Below are positions 59,975 to 64,000 of a stretch of DNA of 64,000 bases, one piece after another. The translations under genes and the position numbers were made by a program. The notes under the pieces were generated by a model. It did no database searches. It was not told where the DNA came from and worked only from the letters and a program-made list of their open reading frames with translations. The first letter of the stretch is position 1; every line of letters starts with the position of its first letter. This DNA comes from Saccharospirillum alexandrii_A (GTDB lineage: Bacteria; Pseudomonadota; Gammaproteobacteria; Pseudomonadales; Natronospirillaceae), in the NCBI RefSeq assembly GCF_043641555.1, contig NZ_JBHZRJ010000006.1, positions 1 through 64,000 on the forward strand. The letters are read 5' to 3'.

Positions 59975-60967
59975 CTATATTTTAAAACTTTCCATGCTAG
60001 CTGGATGAAACAGCTCTTCAGGTGACACCAGACGACTCGACAATCCCTCTTTGTGATGCTGTGCCAGAAAGCGGGCCAGCGTTTCGCGGTTTTGCTCGAA
60101 GCCGTAAGACCAGAAGTCCTGACCCATCAATAGCCTGGCTGATCGCAACTGATCTTCCACGAAAGGCAGTGTCACTTTCGTCGCCGAGGTGTCGGTCAGA
60201 TGCTGCAAGGCCACCTGTTTCGATTTCTCAAACGCCTTGAATACAGAGAAAGGTAGCCAGGGGTGCTGTGCCACCAGCGTTTTTCGAATGCCCAGGGTGT
60301 GCATGATCGGAAACAGTCCGGTACGCTGATACCATGCTTTCGCTTCGGCCATCGGGTCGGCAAACAAATAACCAACGTTCGGGTTGCCCTCAGTAAAACA
60401 AGACGGTGCACGGGGTCCGATAACCGCATCGAGCTCACCCATCGCCAGCATGTGGCTAATGGTTTCACCGTCAGGCACATTGACGACCTGAGTGCCCCCT
60501 GTCAGCTTGAGATTGATTTTCTCTACCCGGCCGGGCTCTTCATAGCCGCCCCGAACCCAGGTAATGTCGTTGGGTTTAACACCATAGTCCTCTTCCAGAA
60601 TCATTCGAACCCAGACGTTAGCGGTGAGTTGATATTCAGGCACCCCAACTCGCTTTCCTTTCAGGTCGGCCGGGGTCTCAATACCCCGGTCAGTGCGCAC
60701 GTAGATCGACGTATGGCGGAACGCACGGGAAGGAAACACAGGCACCGCTATATAAGGGCTATCATTGTTCGCCGTTTTCACCGTGTAACTGCTCATCGAC
60801 AATTCAGTAATGTCAAAGTCTGCATGGCGAAACGCACGGAAAAAGATTTCTTCTGGATCATGCAGCATAAACACAGGGTCCACGCCGTCTATCTGAACGT
60901 TGCCATCGACCAGAGGTCTCATCCGGTCGTAATTCCCGATGGCGATTGATAGTGACAGTTTGCTCAT
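59975..60967 (-). CDS. 4,5-dihydroxyphthalate decarboxylase-family / periplasmic-binding-fold protein
   Basis: Protein of 330 aa without a signal peptide. N-terminus LSIAIGNYDRMRPLVDGNVQIDGVDPVFM, followed by FRHADFDITELSMSSYTVKTANNDSPYIAVPVFPSRAFRHTSIYVRTDRGIETPADLKGKRVGVPEYQLTANVWVRMIL, is characteristic of Pht5-type 4,5-dihydroxyphthalate decarboxylases, which share the fold of ABC substrate-binding proteins. The likely reaction is decarboxylation of a hydroxylated aromatic acid to a protocatechuate-like product. It sits with a Tct transporter and a MarR regulator, which suits uptake and breakdown of an aromatic carboxylate. A cytoplasmic binding protein is the alternative. Confidence 0.75.
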   Translation of the reverse strand: MSKLSLSIAIGNYDRMRPLVDGNVQIDGVDPVFMLHDPEEIFFRAFRHADFDITELSMSSYTVKTANNDSPYIAVPVFPSRAFRHTSIYVRTDRGIETPADLKGKRVGVPEYQLTANVWVRMILEEDYGVKPNDITWVRGGYEEPGRVEKINLKLTGGTQVVNVPDGETISHMLAMGELDAVIGPRAPSCFTEGNPNVGYLFADPMAEAKAWYQRTGLFPIMHTLGIRKTLVAQHPWLPFSVFKAFEKSKQVALQHLTDTSATKVTLPFVEDQLRSARLLMGQDFWSYGFEQNRETLARFLAQHHKEGLSSRLVSPEELFHPASMESFKI

Positions 60968-61003
60968 AGATCCGATTCCTCAGTTATCCCACCTGCCAAA
61001 CGC

Positions 61004-61468
61004 TCAGCTAAGGTTGTTCAGTAACAGACCCGCATACAGTTCATAGTCCAGTAACCAGACAAAAATGACCCACACAAAGGCCAGAGCGCCAATTGCTATG
61101 AGGGCAGAACGACGTTTGTCGTGCCCGGCACGCCAGGTCAGAAACGTAAAAATATAGGCGGGGATGGTTATCAGGAAACCAAAGATAGACAGTGCAACGA
61201 CCAGCCCCAGCAACCAACCCATCGACTTCAATTGCTTGAAGGTAATCGCTGTCTCGGTGGATGCGGGCAACTTACGCTGGTACCAGGCAACCAACTGAAC
61301 GACGACGTCGGCCGCTGTCAATACAACAAAGACCCAGCCGATAAATCGAGGAAACATGCCACTGGATCGGCCAAACCCCTGTGACAGGTAAAGTAGGGTG
61401 ATGGCCAGCATCAGCATGAAACAAGAAATCAATACCGTCGGACGGGCCAGTGAATTAAGCGTTGGCAT
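61004..61468 (-). CDS. tctB: TctB, small membrane subunit of a tripartite tricarboxylate transporter
   Basis: Membrane protein of 154 aa with four TM helices (residues about 12-30, 38-58, 85-108 and 120-145). The first region (ISCFMLMLAITLLYLSQGFGRSSGMFPRFIGWVFVVLTAADVVVQ) is the TctB pattern. It pairs with TctA to form the carrier. The start overlaps the end of tctA by 14 bp. Confidence 0.87.
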   Translation of the reverse strand: MPTLNSLARPTVLISCFMLMLAITLLYLSQGFGRSSGMFPRFIGWVFVVLTAADVVVQLVAWYQRKLPASTETAITFKQLKSMGWLLGLVVALSIFGFLITIPAYIFTFLTWRAGHDKRRSALIAIGALAFVWVIFVWLLDYELYAGLLLNNLS

Positions 61469-62954
61469 TGCGTACCCTCCTGCGAATCCGCCCTAAAACA
61501 GGTAATGCCAGTGCCATGACAATAATCATAAAAATTACCAGACTTGTCGTGTCTCGAAAAAATCCGGTCCAGTCGCTGCGGAACATCAGCATCGACTGGA
61601 TAAAGTTGCGTTCCATCATCCCGCCCAGAACAATGGCAATGACCAGGGTAATTCGTGGATAATCCAGCCGGATCATGACATAACCGATGACACCAAACAC
61701 AGCGGCCATGATCACATCACCCAGGGAACCCTCCAGGGCATAAGCCCCTACCAGAGCGATACTCAATACAGTCGGGATCAATATAGACGAGTCAATAAAG
61801 GTGATTTTGATCAGGTACTTCGTCGCCACAGCAATCACACAGGCCGAAGCTATTGTTGCCAGCAACAAGGCAATGATCAATACCAGTAAACTCCATTCAC
61901 GCTCAATCAGAAGCAATGGGCCAGGCTGCATGCCGTGCAAAACCAGCACACCCAGAAACAACGCCATTTCAGCGCTACCGGGTATGCCAAAGGCCAGAGT
62001 AGGAATCAGGGAGCCCCCGTCTTTGGCATTGTTTGCGGCTTCCGGGGCTATAACGCCGCGGATATCACCCTTGCCAAACTGCGAGCTGTCACGGCTCGAT
62101 TGCACCGTAAATGAATAAGACAGAAATGAGGCGACTGTTCCACCAACACCCGGAACGATACCTACCAGAGTACCGATAAACGAACCGCTGAGAACAGTTC
62201 TGGGATGCTTGAAAACCGCTTTAAATCCCGCCCCTACACCCTTCACCTCGCCCAACTCATTGCGATCAACTTTGGAGATGGCTCCACCCTCCACCATTAA
62301 CCGGATCATCTCGGCAATCGCAAAGAGTCCGATCAGGGCGGGGACCAGTTTAATGCCATCCCACAGGTAATCGATGCCTGCGGTAAACCGCAAAGTACCG
62401 CCCATGTCGTCGTAACCAACGAAGCCGATAAACAGCCCCAAGGCGGCAGCGATCAGGCCACGCAACATATTGTTATTGGAAATGGTCAGTGAAACCAGAC
62501 CTAGAACAGCCAGCATAAAAAAAGCCGGAGGGCCGAATAGCAACACAAGTGACTTGGCCATGGGCAGTATCGCAACCAAGACAACCACCCCGACAATACC
62601 ACCCAGAGAGGATGCGGTTGCCGCTGCCCCGATGGCCAGTCCGGCCTTTCCCTGTCGGGTCAGAGGGTAGCCGTCAAAACAGGTCGCGGCATTGGGCGCA
62701 GTGCCAGGTGCATTTAACAGAATGGCCGTAACAGAACCACCAATGGCGCTCGACCCCATAATACCACCCATCAATGTGATGGCTTGCTCAGGCTCCATAC
62801 CAAAGGTCAGGGGGAGCAACAGCGCTATGGCTGTCGCGCCACCCAAACCGGGGATAATGCCGAACAAAAGGCCCACCAGGACCCCCAGCATCAAATACAT
62901 CAGGGTGACACCGTCGGCGAGATACAGCGTCGCCGTCACAAAAGAGTCGAGCAT
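61455..62954 (-). CDS. tctA: TctA, large membrane subunit of a tripartite tricarboxylate transporter
   Basis: Integral membrane protein of 499 aa with about twelve TM helices. The hallmark N-terminal GLLFGIIPGLGGATAIALLLPLTFGMEPEQAITLMGGIMGSSAIGGSVTAILLNAPGTAPNAATCFDGYPLTRQGKAGLAIGAAA block is intact, and the internal repeat GIVPGVGGTVASFLSYSF is also present. It works as a secondary, binding-protein-dependent symporter with TctB and TctC. Gene order is tctC-tctA-tctB, then the decarboxylase-family gene, on one strand, indicating one transcription unit starting at tctC. Confidence 0.93.
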   Translation of the reverse strand: MLDSFVTATLYLADGVTLMYLMLGVLVGLLFGIIPGLGGATAIALLLPLTFGMEPEQAITLMGGIMGSSAIGGSVTAILLNAPGTAPNAATCFDGYPLTRQGKAGLAIGAAATASSLGGIVGVVVLVAILPMAKSLVLLFGPPAFFMLAVLGLVSLTISNNNMLRGLIAAALGLFIGFVGYDDMGGTLRFTAGIDYLWDGIKLVPALIGLFAIAEMIRLMVEGGAISKVDRNELGEVKGVGAGFKAVFKHPRTVLSGSFIGTLVGIVPGVGGTVASFLSYSFTVQSSRDSSQFGKGDIRGVIAPEAANNAKDGGSLIPTLAFGIPGSAEMALFLGVLVLHGMQPGPLLLIEREWSLLVLIIALLLATIASACVIAVATKYLIKITFIDSSILIPTVLSIALVGAYALEGSLGDVIMAAVFGVIGYVMIRLDYPRITLVIAIVLGGMMERNFIQSMLMFRSDWTGFFRDTTSLVIFMIIVMALALPVLGRIRRRVRNANA

Positions 62955-62972
62955 GGGTATTGGTTCCGCTGA

Positions 62973-63932
62973 TCAGTTAGGGTTTTGCAGACTGGTGCTG
63001 AAACGCTCGTAGAACTCAAAGCTACTGGAAATGTCGGCCGCGGTGTCAGCACCGTTCATCGGAGACATGTTCATGCCAATGCTCTTGGCGTATTCCAGAT
63101 ACTCTTCATTCTGCACCACGTCCATGAACGCGGAGCGTAACTGCGTGAGGGTTGCGTCATCGATTCCCGGAGGACCGGCGATGGAGCGCTGCAAATTCAA
63201 TGGCGTTAAACCCGGGTACCCTGCTTCGGCAAATGTCGGAACGCCTTCAAACAGGCTCTGGTTACCGGACATGGCCAGTGCACGAACATCACCGGATTCC
63301 AGATAAGGGGTTACGGACGACACAGGCGCCATACTGACCTGGCCATCACCCCGGATCAATCCCACGATTGCATCGGTTGTACCACCATAACCAGACAAAT
63401 AGATGGGGTCTTTCTCGGCCAGACCCAGTTCACTGGCCGTGATCTGCAGCGCTGCGAGCACGGTAGAGCCGTATCCGGTCGACGTAATGATCAGGTCATC
63501 CACTGCAATCAGATCATCGAGCGTTTGAATGTCCGAGTCAGCAGCAACAATCAGCACATAGTCGTCCGACTCCAGACGGCCAATCCAGCTGAGTTCCCGC
63601 AAATCGTAGCCGACTTCCTCACCGAGAATGGCCGGCAACGCAAAGCCCGGCAGGTTAAAAATACCCAGTGTCAGGCCATCCGGTTCAGACCGACTCACTT
63701 CAGTGGAACCGCGCTGGCCACCCGCACCCGGAATATTCTCGGTAATAACGTTGGCGCCACCCAGAGCTTCACTGAAGTAGGGAGCGAAGCCCCTGACTGC
63801 ACGATCGAAACCACCACCAGGGCCATAAGGAACAACAATGGATACGGTGTCAGACGGATCAACATCGGCCTGAGCACCCGACATGAGTGCAATGCCGGCA
63901 ACTGCCGACAGCAAGGCTGTTTTAATTTTCAT
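62973..63932 (-). CDS. tctC: TctC, periplasmic substrate-binding protein of a tripartite tricarboxylate transporter
   Basis: Solute receptor of 319 aa with signal peptide (TALLSAVAGIALMSGAQA). The Bug/TctC family pattern is present: SIVVPYGPGGGFDRAVRGFAPYFSEALGGANVITENIPGAGGQRGSTEV near the N-terminus, GYGSTVLAALQITASE in the middle and NLQRSIAGPPGIDDATLTQLRSAF later. It delivers a carboxylate to TctAB; gene context suggests an aromatic acid. First gene of the transporter operon. Only 68 bp upstream are in the window, so the promoter is not assessed. Confidence 0.92.
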   Translation of the reverse strand: MKIKTALLSAVAGIALMSGAQADVDPSDTVSIVVPYGPGGGFDRAVRGFAPYFSEALGGANVITENIPGAGGQRGSTEVSRSEPDGLTLGIFNLPGFALPAILGEEVGYDLRELSWIGRLESDDYVLIVAADSDIQTLDDLIAVDDLIITSTGYGSTVLAALQITASELGLAEKDPIYLSGYGGTTDAIVGLIRGDGQVSMAPVSSVTPYLESGDVRALAMSGNQSLFEGVPTFAEAGYPGLTPLNLQRSIAGPPGIDDATLTQLRSAFMDVVQNEEYLEYAKSIGMNMSPMNGADTAADISSSFEFYERFSTSLQNPN

Positions 63933-64000
63933 AGACCACTACCTTTATTTGTTGTTGTCAGGTTTTGCGTCAATTACCGGACCAAAGCGAGATCCGCCTG

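Overview
The window is chromosomal DNA from a Gram-negative gammaproteobacterium. Supporting signs are an LptD/SurA/BamA-type outer envelope, a FlgP/FlgT flagellar H-ring pair, NsrR/NnrS, CRP-type and sigma28-type signals, and E. coli-like gene blocks (djlA/lptD-surA-pdxA-rsmA-apaH, metE/metR, ilvIH). Gene content resembles marine Oceanospirillales-like genera, but I cannot name the species. No rRNA, tRNA, CRISPR array, phage or complete insertion sequence was seen.

Layout. 0-3.8 kb: msrPQ methionine-sulfoxide repair, pssA and the LysR regulator ilvY. 3.8-11.4 kb: a block of eight same-strand genes inserted between ilvY and ilvC. It encodes a short Omp85 barrel, a second outer-membrane barrel, a LytS-type kinase, a LytTR regulator, a periplasmic helical protein, an ABC ATPase, an FtsX-type permease and a LolA-like carrier. 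A 168-bp snap-back element with 22-bp terminal inverted repeats sits at its distal end. Two matched LytTR operators precede the two halves of the block. 11.7-21.5 kb: ilvC, a cNMP-binding protein, an EAL-HDOD protein, ilvH-ilvI, metE and metR. 21.5-31.9 kb: leucyl aminopeptidase, djlA, lptD-surA-pdxA-rsmA-apaH and a MATE pump. 32-37 kb: a GNAT gene inside an inverted repeat, flgP-flgT behind a sigma28-type promoter, and a TraF-like outer-membrane barrel behind a CRP-type site. 37-43.7 kb: cca, folM-like, a QTMAN-like glycosyltransferase, ubiX, tesB, an unknown gene and alkB. 44-53.4 kb: a large HD-GYP sensor, DUF2058, an M42-like peptidase, a GcvA-like regulator with a DUF1127 gene, a DEAD-box helicase, DUF533 and TSUP. 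53.5-57.3 kb: an LhgO-like oxidase and a nitrosative-stress cluster (sirB-like, nnrS, a small membrane protein, nsrR) with NsrR-type boxes. 57.4-64 kb: an alpha-glucosidase, then a MarR regulator, a dihydroxyphthalate-decarboxylase-family protein and a TctBAC tripartite transporter.

Three things stand out. First, the self-regulated envelope-transport block that splits ilvY from ilvC. Second, a family of four ~105-bp intergenic repeats between 36.9 and 48.9 kb with compensatory changes that support a three-way-junction RNA fold. Third, an NsrR-controlled cluster containing an uncharacterised two-helix membrane protein.
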